This document shows positions 33,942-42,276 of a stretch of DNA of 64,000 nt, one piece after another. A model generated the notes under the pieces. It saw only the letters and a list, made by a program, of their open reading frames with translations, did no database searches and had not been told where the DNA came from. Source of the DNA: Bradyrhizobium sp. Y36 (GTDB lineage Bacteria > Pseudomonadota > Alphaproteobacteria > Rhizobiales > Xanthobacteraceae). The stretch's first letter is position 1; each line of letters starts with the position of its first letter. Made by a program: the position numbers and the translations under genes. The stretch lies in assembly GCF_002531575.1 (NCBI RefSeq), contig NZ_NWTI01000031.1, positions 16,571 to 80,570 on the forward strand, given 5' to 3'.

Positions 33942-34553
33942 TCAGGGCCGCGCCGTAACCTGCGCGGTGACGTCCTCGACGTGGTGCAACAGGTAGACCA
34001 GATGGCCCGCCGTGTTGTGGATCGGCGAGTTGATCGGCTGCCAATGGCGCTCGACGAAGACCCCGCCGGGATCCCGGATGTCGTAGCGCTGGATCGCCAT
34101 GGCATGCGCCCGTCCGGTTTCGCCGACGATCCTCAGGCTGCCGTAGAGATTGCTGACGCCGTCGGCGAGCGGATCGTCGGGATTGTCGGGGAATATCTCG
34201 AACAGCGAGCGGCCGACGATATCGGTCCGGCCTGTCAGGGTCGCGTCCGCATAGGCATCGTTGACGTCGACGATCACGAGGCCCGGCCCCGGATCCAGCA
34301 GCATGTAGGGATGCGGCGAGGCATCGAATTCGGGCTGGAATTGGCGGCGGATCGTATCGGCGTCGCCAGGCTGCCGCCGGCGCTGTTCAAACGGCGTCGT
34401 GTCGGCCCCTGATGCCGCCGAGTTCAGCAGCGCCAGCTGGCGCCTTGCCGATGCCAGCAGCGGGCGCACGGTGTTCTGGACCGTCGGGTCGGCGGTTTCA
34501 TGGAGCAGCCGCTCGAAATGAACGATATTCTGCTCGCAGACGAACCGTTGCAT
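33942..34553 (-). CDS. PAS-domain protein without output domain
   Basis: This 203-residue protein has an N-terminal helical region (VCEQNIVHFERLLHETADP) and a PAS fold at about 75-200 (FDASPHPYMLLDPGPGLVIVDVNDAYADATLTGRTDIVGRSLFEIFPDNPDDP). There is no kinase, GGDEF or helix-turn-helix part, so it probably acts through a partner. The N-terminal stretch resembles the short helices that precede PAS in some two-component sensors. The ATG at 34553 follows GAGAGG. It is divergent from the second adaptor gene. Ligand is unknown. Confidence 0.85.
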   Translation of the reverse strand: MQRFVCEQNIVHFERLLHETADPTVQNTVRPLLASARRQLALLNSAASGADTTPFEQRRRQPGDADTIRRQFQPEFDASPHPYMLLDPGPGLVIVDVNDAYADATLTGRTDIVGRSLFEIFPDNPDDPLADGVSNLYGSLRIVGETGRAHAMAIQRYDIRDPGGVFVERHWQPINSPIHNTAGHLVYLLHHVEDVTAQVTARP

Positions 34554-34844
34554 CCCACCTCTCGACCATGAGCCTTGCGGCGGCCTTGCCGCGTCGTCCT
34601 GATCCTAGTTCCATACAGGCCGGTCTGGCAGATGAGAAGACCGTGATAGCCCGCACTTTGGAAGTAGGCCGAGCCGGGACGCCCCGCCGATAAAACGCGA
34701 ACCTGTTGCCCAATCCCGCGACTAATCAAAGACTTGCCGCGAGGACCGGCGGTGGTGCGGTTTCCTTTCGGAGGATGACGCTGCCGTAGTCCGCACGGCC
34801 GCCATCTGCTATCGATTGGAAGCATAGCCCCCGTGGAATTTCCG

Positions 34845-35735
34845 ATGCGTCATTTGTCCCGTGCCGTTGCTCGAAGCCTGTACCCCGCGACTCTGGCCGG
34901 CCTGCTGGTCCTCGGTCAGTCCCCGGCCCGCGCCGCGGACGACGAGGCGCCCAAGGGGCCGGCGGTCACGGTGCTGAAGGTCGCGAAATCCTGCTTCTCC
35001 GACATCGTCGAAGCCACCGGCACGATCATCGCGCGCGAGGAAACCTCGGTGCGGCCAGAGCGGCCGGGCCTCAAGGTCACCGACGTGCTGGCGGAAGCCG
35101 GCGACACCGCCACCGCGGGCCAGGTGCTGGCGCGGCTCGCCCTCCCCGAGGGCGGCACGCTGCAGGTCACCGCACCCGTGGCCGGCGTGATCGCGACGTC
35201 GACCGCACAGATCGGCAATTTCGCCTCGGCCAAGGGCGAGGCGCTGTTCACGATCGTGGCGCGCAGCGAATATGACCTCGTCGGTCTCGTGGCGACTTCC
35301 GACATGCGCAAGCTCGCCATCAACCAGACCGCGACCGTGCGGATCGCGGGTGCCGGCGACGTCGAGGGCAAGGTGCGCCGCATCGGCCCGACCGTCGAGC
35401 CCAACATCCAGCAGGGCATGGTCTATATCGGCATCTCCTCGCAGAAGCGGCTGCTGCTGAAGGCGAGCGGGCGTGCGCTGATCAAGACCGGACAGAGCTG
35501 CAACGTCGCGGTGCCGCTGACGGCTGTGCAATATTCCTCGGCCGGCACCGTGGTGCAGGTGATCCGCCGCAACCGCGTCGAGACCAAGCGTGTCGAGGTC
35601 GGCTTGATGTCGGGCGGCAATATCGAGGTCCGCGATGGCCTCAACGACGGCGATGTCGTCGTCGCCCGCGCCGGCGCGCTGCTGCGCGAAGGCGATCCGG
35701 TGCGCCCGGTGATGGCTGCGGAAGCGGCGAAGTAG
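34845..35735 (+). CDS. Orphan RND-type periplasmic adaptor, paralogue of the adaptor at 10.8 kb
   Basis: This 296-residue protein has an N-terminal signal (about 1-31, ending ARA) rather than a clear anchor. It shares the order and wording of the 10815-11744 adaptor: KSCFSDIVEATGTIIAREETSV, LKVTDVLAEAGDTATAGQVLARL, APVAGVIATS and a closing DGLNDGDVVVARAGALL. A lipoyl-like domain and beta-barrel are recognisable; the hairpin is short. No RND permease or outer-membrane channel is adjacent, so it may serve a distant pump or have another role. The ATG at 34845 is preferred to GTG 34833. The next gene, on the other strand, is the second dyad-less caspase homologue. Confidence 0.85.
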   Translation: MRHLSRAVARSLYPATLAGLLVLGQSPARAADDEAPKGPAVTVLKVAKSCFSDIVEATGTIIAREETSVRPERPGLKVTDVLAEAGDTATAGQVLARLALPEGGTLQVTAPVAGVIATSTAQIGNFASAKGEALFTIVARSEYDLVGLVATSDMRKLAINQTATVRIAGAGDVEGKVRRIGPTVEPNIQQGMVYIGISSQKRLLLKASGRALIKTGQSCNVAVPLTAVQYSSAGTVVQVIRRNRVETKRVEVGLMSGGNIEVRDGLNDGDVVVARAGALLREGDPVRPVMAAEAAK

Positions 35736-35747
35736 CAGCGCGCCGCT

Positions 35748-35908
35748 TCACCCTCCCCTGGAGGGGGAGGGTCGGCTCACTTTGAGCGCAGCGAAATGTG
35801 AGACGGGGTGGGGTGATCTCTCGGCACGGGCACTATTCGTGGGGAGAGATCACCCCACCCCGCTCGCGCTTACGCGCGATCGACCCTCCCCCTCCAGGGC
35901 AGGGTAAG
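35748..35908. repeat. Long palindromic element, family B copy 2
   Basis: About 161 bases, same design and much the same sequence as 1931-2107: outer CCCTCCCCTGGAGGG arms, inner GGGGTGGGGTGATC and GATCACCCCACCCC. It fills the 178-base gap between two convergent genes (adaptor and caspase-like), where a two-way terminator would fit. Confidence 0.9.
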
Positions 35909-35913
35909 AAAAC

Positions 35914-36762
35914 CTAGCCGCCGGCTTCGCCGAAATGGACGTCCTCGAGCAGCGAGGAGGAGACGGTCGGGACCTGATCGCCCTCGCTGGCGCGGGAGAT
36001 GGCGACGCGGGTCTTGTTGAAGACGCTCTCGGCGCTGCCCTTGGCATTGAGGTTGTTCAGGAACTCGCTGACCAGCACGCTGTGCTCGCCCTTGCCGTCG
36101 TCGACGACCTTGCCCGGCGAGGCCGAGGAGAGGATCAGCGCATTGTCGGACGCGCTGATCGGCGCGAGGCCGTGGCTGTAGGAGCGGAAACGGCGCTCGT
36201 AGGGGTTACGGCGGGAAGCGTCGACGACGACGAGCTTGGCCTTGGCGCCCTGCTCCTTCATCATGGCGAGCACGCCGTCGATCGAGACGCCCTGGCGACG
36301 GACGTCGCTCTCCTTCCAGATCACGGCATCGACCGGCAGCATGTAGCTCTCGCGGCCGGCCTGCACGCCGTAGCCGCCGAAGAACAGCATGACGACGGTG
36401 TCGTGCTTGATGCGGGACTTCAGGCGGTTCACGGCGCGGACCATGTCGTCCTTGGTCGCGTCTTCCACCATGTCGACGTCAAACCCGCTCTTGCGCAAGC
36501 TGGAGGACAGCGCGCGGGCGTCGTTGATCGACTGCGTCAGCGGCGCGCTGGCGTCGGGATAATGTCCATTGCCGATGACCAGCGCGAGGCGCGAGCTCTG
36601 GCCGATCGAACCGGTGATCTGGTCCGTGGAGACGGCCTTGGCAGCATCGATCGCGCGCATGTTGAGAGCAGCATGAGCGCCGATCACCAGGGAGACCGTG
36701 CCGATCAGGGCAGCAGCCAACGCGATGGTGCGTCGGGAAAGGTCGAGCTGCTTTACATTCAT
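35914..36762 (-). CDS. Exported caspase-fold protein lacking the catalytic dyad (second copy)
   Basis: This 282-residue protein has a hydrophobic N-terminal signal or anchor (about 11-33). The caspase-like domain runs from about 55 to 275: LALVIGNGHYPDA, INDARALSSSLRKSGFDV, VMLFFGGYGVQ, SYMLPVDAVIW and VDASRRNPYERRFRS. The dyad His is Tyr131 (GYG) and the Cys is Ser183 (DAS), the same two losses as in the protein at 8276. There is no TPR part. Similarity between the two is high over the whole fold, so both probably descend from one inactive ancestor. The ATG at 36762 was chosen over 36804 to fit the signal; its ribosome site is weak. Confidence 0.88.
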   Translation of the reverse strand: MNVKQLDLSRRTIALAAALIGTVSLVIGAHAALNMRAIDAAKAVSTDQITGSIGQSSRLALVIGNGHYPDASAPLTQSINDARALSSSLRKSGFDVDMVEDATKDDMVRAVNRLKSRIKHDTVVMLFFGGYGVQAGRESYMLPVDAVIWKESDVRRQGVSIDGVLAMMKEQGAKAKLVVVDASRRNPYERRFRSYSHGLAPISASDNALILSSASPGKVVDDGKGEHSVLVSEFLNNLNAKGSAESVFNKTRVAISRASEGDQVPTVSSSLLEDVHFGEAGG

Positions 36763-37193
36763 CTCGGTTCGTTCCTGTGCCAAAGACCAGCCAAGCGCGC
36801 GCACACTGTTTGAGTAGCGCGATAGCGTCTTTAGGTTTGAGGGATTGGCCGGGGATGTGCCCCCGAATTGCGCGCAATTTGCGGCGCCGCACCAAACAAA
36901 CCCTTAACCGGATATCGCCTTCCGGGCAATAGATTGCCCAAAAATTGAACTAAGCGATTGAAGATGTTCGTTAATTCGATCGCCCAGATTTGCGCGTTTT
37001 TTCCTCCCGGAGCCCTCTTCGAGCTTCCACCATGCAGCCTTCGTGCCGACCTTTTCCGTGACTATCGTCACATTTGTATTTCCCGCGAATCCGGGTAGCC
37101 TTTTCAACGACTTGCAGGGGGTGGCGCGGAGCTGGGAGCGCGCTGGCCGGCCCCCGGCCAAACCCCGCCAAAGTCCCCGCGACCAGGTATTTC
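36763..37193. other. 431-base divergent intergenic region with CRP-like site
   Basis: The region lies between the second caspase-like gene and the toroid-like gene. No ORF here looks coding. It has a perfect 14-base palindrome AATTGCGCGCAATT at 36866-36879 and a CRP-like site at 37057-37072. The AT-rich patches near 36940-37010 are plausible promoter DNA, but no core promoter was assigned. Confidence 0.55.
37057..37072. promoter_or_regulatory. Near-perfect CRP-type site upstream of the toroid-like gene
   Basis: CGTGA-CTATCG-TCACA matches TGTGA-N6-TCACA at nine of ten positions. It lies 122 bases upstream of the ATG at 37194 and 295 bases upstream of the caspase-like ATG at 36762. Its distance to the toroid-like gene nearly equals that of the 8012 site to the lactonase-like gene (117). 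Confidence 0.45.
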
Positions 37194-38921
37194 ATGAGCT
37201 TTCAATATTTTGCCGGCGCCACCTGCCGGGCGCTGCTGGCGCCGAAGGATGGCCCTTCTCTTTACGATGTCTGCGATCCCGTATTGTCTGCTACCGCGGG
37301 CGGCGATCCGCATCTGGCCAAGTTCTACAAGACCGCGCTCGGCAATCCCGCACTGCGGGTGCTGCTCAGGCGGGCCGGACTGCCCGAGCTGCGTGACGAG
37401 GCCAGGCTGACGGCGCTGCGCGCGGCGCTGGCTCGCGCCCGGGACGAGGCCGAGCCCGACTGGGCGGCGGTCGGCCAGCCGGTCGCCGATCTCGTCGACA
37501 GCATCGCGCTCGACCATCCCAGGCCGCCGCCGGCGATGTTCACCGGCTCGGCGCCGCCGCAAGCGCAGATCGACGGCGCAATCCGCGACTGCGCGCAACA
37601 TCTGCTCGGCTCGTACCGCCGAAACGGCTTTCTGCCGACCTATGCCGCCTTCAACCTGATCGGCGATCCCGATTTTCGCGGCCGTGAGCTGATCATGGCG
37701 CTCACGGGCCTCAACGCCCGCGGCTACAAGAACTCGTCGCTGCTGTTCAACCTCGCCCGCGTCTTCATCGCGCGCTCGAAGGCCGCCGCCGTCGTCAATC
37801 CGCCCTGGCGCGGGATCGCCGAGCCGATGTGGGAGCCGGTGCAGATCCGCCACCGTTCGGCCTATTACGATGCGTTCTTCATCGAGGCGCTGCTGAGCTA
37901 TGGCGAGACCGGGCTGGCCTCACCGGCCGACAAGGTTGCAGCGGAGCGCGCCATCGCCGACATGGTGGATTTCTGCGTCAACATCAGCCGCGAAGAGGTC
38001 GAGGGCATCGACGGCGCGCGCTTCAACGTCGTCACTGCGCTGGCGCCCGCGCCGCATCCGCGCTTCTCGCGCTACTTCGCGCAGATCAAGCAGGATCTCG
38101 GCTTCGGCATCTACGTGCCGGATTGCGACACCACGGCGTGCTCGATCTCGGCCGCGACCCAGGCCGGCTGCACCGACGCGATCATCGACCAGCCGCTGCT
38201 CGACTTCTATTCCGGCTATCAGGTCCACGCCGGCGTCAACGAGCCGCGCGTGACCGTGCCGCTCAACGACAACATCGACCATGAGGGCGGCGTTGCGACC
38301 TGGATCGACAATCTCAGGGGCGAGCGACCCTACGGCAACGACCTCGATCCGACGCTCAATCTCGACATTCTCGAGGTGAGCTTTCGCAACCTCGCGCGCT
38401 GGAAAGTTCTGGAGACGCCGTCGCGGCTCGCCACGGTGCATCGCATCATCGGCTTCCAGAAGCGGCTGGCCGCAAGCGGCGCCTTCGCCAATCCGCGCTC
38501 GCACATCTATTACCTGCCGGAACTCTACAGCGCCTATTTCGGCCGCTGCTATGCGGCCTTCCTGGCGCTGCCGCTGGCCGCGCAGGCCGCGATCGACCCG
38601 AACGGCGATTTCGACTTCATCCGCCATCGCGTGCTCTCCTACGTCAAGGGCGAGCTGATGGCCGCGGAGATGAACGTGTTCGACGCGGCGCTGGCGCTGA
38701 TCGCGCTCGGCCATCTCGGCGCCGACCCGCGCGCCTTCGCGCCGGCGCTGAACGTGATCGTCGCCAGCCTTGGCGAAGGCGGCCGCCGCGGTCCGTTCCG
38801 CGCCTATGAGTGGAACAAGATGAAGACGCCGACGCGGATCCTGGTGGGCGGGCCAGAGGTGACCTCGGCCTTTGTGCTGATGGGATTGGCGGTGGCGAAG
38901 CGGGTGATGGCGCGGGGGTGA
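37194..38921 (+). CDS. Large conserved-looking protein with terpene-cyclase-like DxDTTA motif
   Basis: This 575-residue soluble protein lacks a signal peptide. It is mainly helical with repeated segments that suit an alpha-alpha toroid, such as AAFNLIGDPDFRGRELIMALTGL and LALIALGHLGADPRAFAPAL. At residue 310 the string PDCDTTACSISAA resembles the DxDDTA acid motif of class II terpene cyclases such as squalene-hopene cyclase, with the third acid replaced by Thr. A WNKMKTPTRILVGGPEVTSAFVLMG segment near the end is reminiscent of late cyclase repeats. Function is not established; a terpenoid or related cyclase is one possibility. The ATG at 37194 follows AGGT; a 40-residue upstream extension is unlikely. 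Confidence 0.6.
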   Translation: MSFQYFAGATCRALLAPKDGPSLYDVCDPVLSATAGGDPHLAKFYKTALGNPALRVLLRRAGLPELRDEARLTALRAALARARDEAEPDWAAVGQPVADLVDSIALDHPRPPPAMFTGSAPPQAQIDGAIRDCAQHLLGSYRRNGFLPTYAAFNLIGDPDFRGRELIMALTGLNARGYKNSSLLFNLARVFIARSKAAAVVNPPWRGIAEPMWEPVQIRHRSAYYDAFFIEALLSYGETGLASPADKVAAERAIADMVDFCVNISREEVEGIDGARFNVVTALAPAPHPRFSRYFAQIKQDLGFGIYVPDCDTTACSISAATQAGCTDAIIDQPLLDFYSGYQVHAGVNEPRVTVPLNDNIDHEGGVATWIDNLRGERPYGNDLDPTLNLDILEVSFRNLARWKVLETPSRLATVHRIIGFQKRLAASGAFANPRSHIYYLPELYSAYFGRCYAAFLALPLAAQAAIDPNGDFDFIRHRVLSYVKGELMAAEMNVFDAALALIALGHLGADPRAFAPALNVIVASLGEGGRRGPFRAYEWNKMKTPTRILVGGPEVTSAFVLMGLAVAKRVMARG

Positions 38922-39075
38922 TGTGTGCTCTTACCCTCCCCTGGAGGGTGAAAGCGAGACCTCGCGCAATGACGGGAAGTTGAAAGCTCAATCGTTAGGC
39001 ATAAGCTGGCCGCGAGGCCAAAAGCCGACCACAATTGCGCGGCTTATCGAAATGATCCTGAACCCGCGGACCGGC

Positions 39076-39801
39076 ATGTTGCGAAAATTCCTGATTGCGC
39101 TGTCTCTCCTCGCTCTTCCCTCGCTCGCGCACGCCGCCGACATCACCGGCACGGCAAAAGTCCGCGCCGGCGACTCCGTCGTGATCGGAAATACGCGGAT
39201 CCGGCTTGGCGGCATCGACGCGCCCGCGATCGACCAGCTCTGCCTCAACACCAAGACCGAGCGCTGGACCTGCGGCATCGCAGCGCGCGACGAGCTCGCC
39301 AAATACGCTGACGGCAAGAGCTGGGTCTGCCACGCCCGTTCGATCGACCGGCGCGGCCGCACCGTGGCGCGTTGCGAGGTCGGCGGTGAGGACATCCAGA
39401 AATGGCTGGTGCGCAGCGGCTGGGCGCTGGCCTACACCCGCATCTCCAAGGACTACGAGCCCGACGAGGCCGCCGCGCGTGAGGCAAAAGCCGGGATGTG
39501 GCAGGGCGCCTTCATCGCGCCCTGGGACTGGCGGGTCCGCAACAAGAAGACGCAGATCCTGGGTGCGACCAAGCCGCCTGATGGCGCATACGCCGTGCTG
39601 CTCGCCTCGGCCTCGGGGCCGGTGGCGCCCTCCCCGGACTGCACCATCAAGGGCAACGTCAACAGCGCCGGCGAGTGCATCTATCACCAGCCGACCAGCC
39701 GCTGGTACACCCAGATCAAGATGAAGATCAGCAAGGGCACCCGCTGGTTCTGCTCGGTGGAAGAAGCCGAGGCCGCCGGCTGCCGCGAGACCAAGCGCTA
39801 A
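39076..39801 (+). CDS. Exported staphylococcal-nuclease-like protein with C-terminal sunset-type domain
   Basis: This 241-residue protein has a signal peptide (about 1-21, LLALPSLAHA). The nuclease-like domain at about 25-145 has RIRLGGIDAPAIDQ, DRRGRTVARCEV, VRSGWALAYTRISKDY and EAAAREAKAGMWQG. The usual catalytic order (Arg, Asp, Arg) is only partly clear. The last 60 residues carry DCTIKGNVNSAGECIYHQPTS and RWFCSVEEAEAAGCR, a sunset-like domain common on such nucleases. It is likely a periplasmic or secreted nuclease, possibly for scavenging. The ATG at 39076 matches the signal peptide; an in-frame ATG at 39052 is possible. Confidence 0.85.
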   Translation: MLRKFLIALSLLALPSLAHAADITGTAKVRAGDSVVIGNTRIRLGGIDAPAIDQLCLNTKTERWTCGIAARDELAKYADGKSWVCHARSIDRRGRTVARCEVGGEDIQKWLVRSGWALAYTRISKDYEPDEAAAREAKAGMWQGAFIAPWDWRVRNKKTQILGATKPPDGAYAVLLASASGPVAPSPDCTIKGNVNSAGECIYHQPTSRWYTQIKMKISKGTRWFCSVEEAEAAGCRETKR

Positions 39802-39903
39802 CCAGACCTGCGTTTTGGACGCTTTTCCACCGCCCCCGCCCCGCGTAAAACCGTTGTTACAGCCACCCACCCATCTGTTCTCTGGCAATAAGGACCGACA
39901 GCA

Positions 39904-41091
39904 ATGACCGTTCGCGCGGGCCGGGAGTTTCTGGCCATCCCCGGGCCCACCACGATGCCCGACGAGGTGCTGCGGGCGATGCATCGTCCGGCGATCGACA
40001 TCTACTCCAAGGAGATGCTCGACCTGACCGAGAGCCTGCTCGGCGACATCTCGAAACTGTTCGCGACCAGGGGCAAGTCCTACATCTACATCGCCAACGG
40101 TCACGGCGCCTGGGAAGCCGCGCTCAGCAACGTGCTGTCGCGCGGCGACAAGGTGCTGGTGCTGGAGAGCGGGCGCTTCGCGATCGGCTGGGGCAATGCG
40201 GCGGCGCTGATGGGCGCCGAGGTCGAGGTGCTCAAGGGCGACTGGCGCCGCGCGGTGCGGCCGCACGAGGTCGAGGAGCGGCTGCGCCGCGACAAGGAGC
40301 ACACCATCAAGGCCGTCGTCGTGGTCCAGGTCGACACGGCCAGCGGCGTGCAGAACGACATCGAGGCGATCGGCAAGGCGATCAAGGCGAGCGGCCATCC
40401 CGCATTGTACATGGTCGACACCGTGGCCTCGCTCGGCTGCATGCCGTTCGAGATGGACAAATGGGGCATCGACGTCGCGATGTCCGGCTCGCAGAAGGGC
40501 CTGATGACGCCGCCCGGCCTCGGCTTCGTCGCCGCCAATGCGCGCGCGCTCGAGGTGCACAAGAAGGCCAATATGTCGACGCCCTATTGGAGCTGGAGCG
40601 AGCGCGAGGGCACCGAGAACTATCGCAAATACGCCGGCACTGCGCCGGTGCATCTGTTGTTCGCGCTGCGCAAGGCGATCGACATGCTGCACGAGGAAGG
40701 CCTGGAGAACGCCTTCCGCCGTCACAGCCTGCTCGGCGAAGCCGCGCGCCGCGCGGTCTCGGTCTGGTCGGAAGGCCAGGTGCTCGGCTTCAACGTCGCG
40801 GAGGCGAACGAGCGCTCCAACACCGTGACCACGGTGACCATGAGCAACGGCCACGACCCGGCGGTGCTGCAGCGCTATTGCAAGGACAAATGCGGCGTCG
40901 TGCTCGGCACCGGCATCGGCGATCTCTCCGGCCAAGCCTTCCGCATCGCCCATATGGGCCACGTCAACGCCCCGATGCTGCTCGGCACGCTCGGGGTGAT
41001 CGAGGTCGGGCTGAACGCGCTGAAGATCCCGCACGGCAAGGGCGGGCTGGAAGCGGCGGTGTCGTATCTCGGCGACGAGGTGGCGGCGTAA
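39904..41091 (+). CDS. Class V aminotransferase, serine-glyoxylate/alanine-glyoxylate type
   Basis: This 395-residue PLP enzyme has AIPGPTTMPDEVLRAM at the N terminus, the SYIYIANGHGAWEAAL cofactor segment, VVVVQVDTASGVQNDI, YMVDTVASLGCMPFEMD and the lysine-bearing SGSQKGLMTPPGLGF (PLP Schiff base). Length and order match serine-glyoxylate aminotransferase of methylotrophs and peroxisomal AGT. It moves amino groups between small acids such as serine and glyoxylate. No serine-cycle genes are nearby, so a general glyoxylate or photorespiration-like role is plausible. The ATG at 39904 has AAGGA upstream. Confidence 0.92.
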   Translation: MTVRAGREFLAIPGPTTMPDEVLRAMHRPAIDIYSKEMLDLTESLLGDISKLFATRGKSYIYIANGHGAWEAALSNVLSRGDKVLVLESGRFAIGWGNAAALMGAEVEVLKGDWRRAVRPHEVEERLRRDKEHTIKAVVVVQVDTASGVQNDIEAIGKAIKASGHPALYMVDTVASLGCMPFEMDKWGIDVAMSGSQKGLMTPPGLGFVAANARALEVHKKANMSTPYWSWSEREGTENYRKYAGTAPVHLLFALRKAIDMLHEEGLENAFRRHSLLGEAARRAVSVWSEGQVLGFNVAEANERSNTVTTVTMSNGHDPAVLQRYCKDKCGVVLGTGIGDLSGQAFRIAHMGHVNAPMLLGTLGVIEVGLNALKIPHGKGGLEAAVSYLGDEVAA

Positions 41092-41113
41092 GGCGCCGGC
41101 CAAATACTCCGCT

Positions 41114-41158
41114 GTCGTCCCTGCCTAGTGCGCAATTGCGCACGGGCGCAGGGACGAC
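41114..41158. terminator. Two-way hairpin between convergent genes
   Basis: GTCGTCCCTGC and GCAGGGACGAC are exact 11-base arms. They enclose the 16-base perfect palindrome GTGCGCAATTGCGCAC. It lies between the aminotransferase stop (41091) and the SGNH protein stop (41173), where a two-way terminator would work. Confidence 0.7.
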
Positions 41159-41172
41159 GGTGGCGTGTTTGG

Positions 41173-42276
41173 CTACGGCTGCGGCACACGATACGCGTCG
41201 ATTTGCGCCTTCAGCTCATCTAGCGGTGCCGTCGGCTTGCTCGGATCGACCCGATACTCGCCGCCCGCCAACCACTTCAGCACCATGGCGTCCACCACCG
41301 GCGAATGGTGGATGACGTCGCCATAGTTGTTCAGGTCATGCGTCACCTGCCTGATCGCGCGGAAATCGTGCAGGCGGACGTTGGGAAGCGGCGTCAGGCG
41401 CTGGGCAATGACCGCCGTGAGATCGGTGACGATCTTCAATGTCGCCGGCGAGGCATCGCGCATGGCGACGAATTGCAGGATCGAATAAGGCGGGAAGTAG
41501 ATGTCGAACGTCACCTCGGGATGGCGCGCGATCAGGCCGACGGCATCCTGCTCGAAATGCCGCACCATGGCCTTGAAGTCATAGCCTTCGCCGAGGAAGC
41601 GGCTGCGCACGGGACTGGTGATGTAGGCGAAGGCGGCCAGCGTCCTCGTCGCATTGTACTCGCGCGCGAGATCGAAATCCCGCGGCAGCGCGTAGATGTC
41701 GTCGACATCCGGTCGCGCGAACTTGACCGGGAGATAAGGCGCCGCCCGGGTCAGCGGCTGGCGCAATGGCGGAACCGAGCGCAGCAGCGTGAACAGGGAT
41801 TCCTTGGCCATCGCCGCGCTGAACAGGTAGGAAGCAATGCCCTTCGCCGTCCTGCGATAGAGATCGACGGACAGGTAGGGATCGTCCTCGATGTCGGCGG
41901 CATCGACGAAGATGAAATCGTCCATCGCCCAGATCACGCGTTTCGCGCCGCGCTCGATCGCCTGCTCCAGCACGAAACCTTGCTGGCGTGAATTGGAGCC
42001 GGTCATCGCCAGCTTGAGCGAATGCACGCGAAGCGCACGGTCGATGTCGCTCTGGCGGAAATGGATCGCGAGCGAGGTGCCCATGAAGGCGGTGTCGAAC
42101 CGCTGGCTGCGGATCAGCCCGGCATTCTGCACGCGCGTGTCGTCGGAATAGAAGGCGCGCGGCGAGGGGCGAAACAGCTGCAAGGGATCGACGACGAAAA
42201 CGAGCGCGGCCGCACCCAGCACGCACACGATGCTCGCGAGCAGAAGACGCGCCGGATGTGTGAACGTCGCGCGCAT
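41173..42276 (-). CDS. Membrane-anchored SGNH-like hydrolase/acyltransferase partner of the MBOAT
   Basis: This 367-residue protein has one N-terminal membrane segment (LLLASIVCVLGAAALVFVV). The periplasmic part starts with a VDPLQLF-type segment and contains FDTAFMGTSLAI, the block holding the serine nucleophile (GTS). The late string NNYGDVIHHSP contains the Asp-His pair. This arrangement resembles the AlgX/AlgJ and PatB-like partners that receive an acyl group from an MBOAT and pass it to a polysaccharide. Its start overlaps the MBOAT stop in TGATG, so the two are coupled. Target polymer is unknown. Confidence 0.82.
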   Translation of the reverse strand: MRATFTHPARLLLASIVCVLGAAALVFVVDPLQLFRPSPRAFYSDDTRVQNAGLIRSQRFDTAFMGTSLAIHFRQSDIDRALRVHSLKLAMTGSNSRQQGFVLEQAIERGAKRVIWAMDDFIFVDAADIEDDPYLSVDLYRRTAKGIASYLFSAAMAKESLFTLLRSVPPLRQPLTRAAPYLPVKFARPDVDDIYALPRDFDLAREYNATRTLAAFAYITSPVRSRFLGEGYDFKAMVRHFEQDAVGLIARHPEVTFDIYFPPYSILQFVAMRDASPATLKIVTDLTAVIAQRLTPLPNVRLHDFRAIRQVTHDLNNYGDVIHHSPVVDAMVLKWLAGGEYRVDPSKPTAPLDELKAQIDAYRVPQP

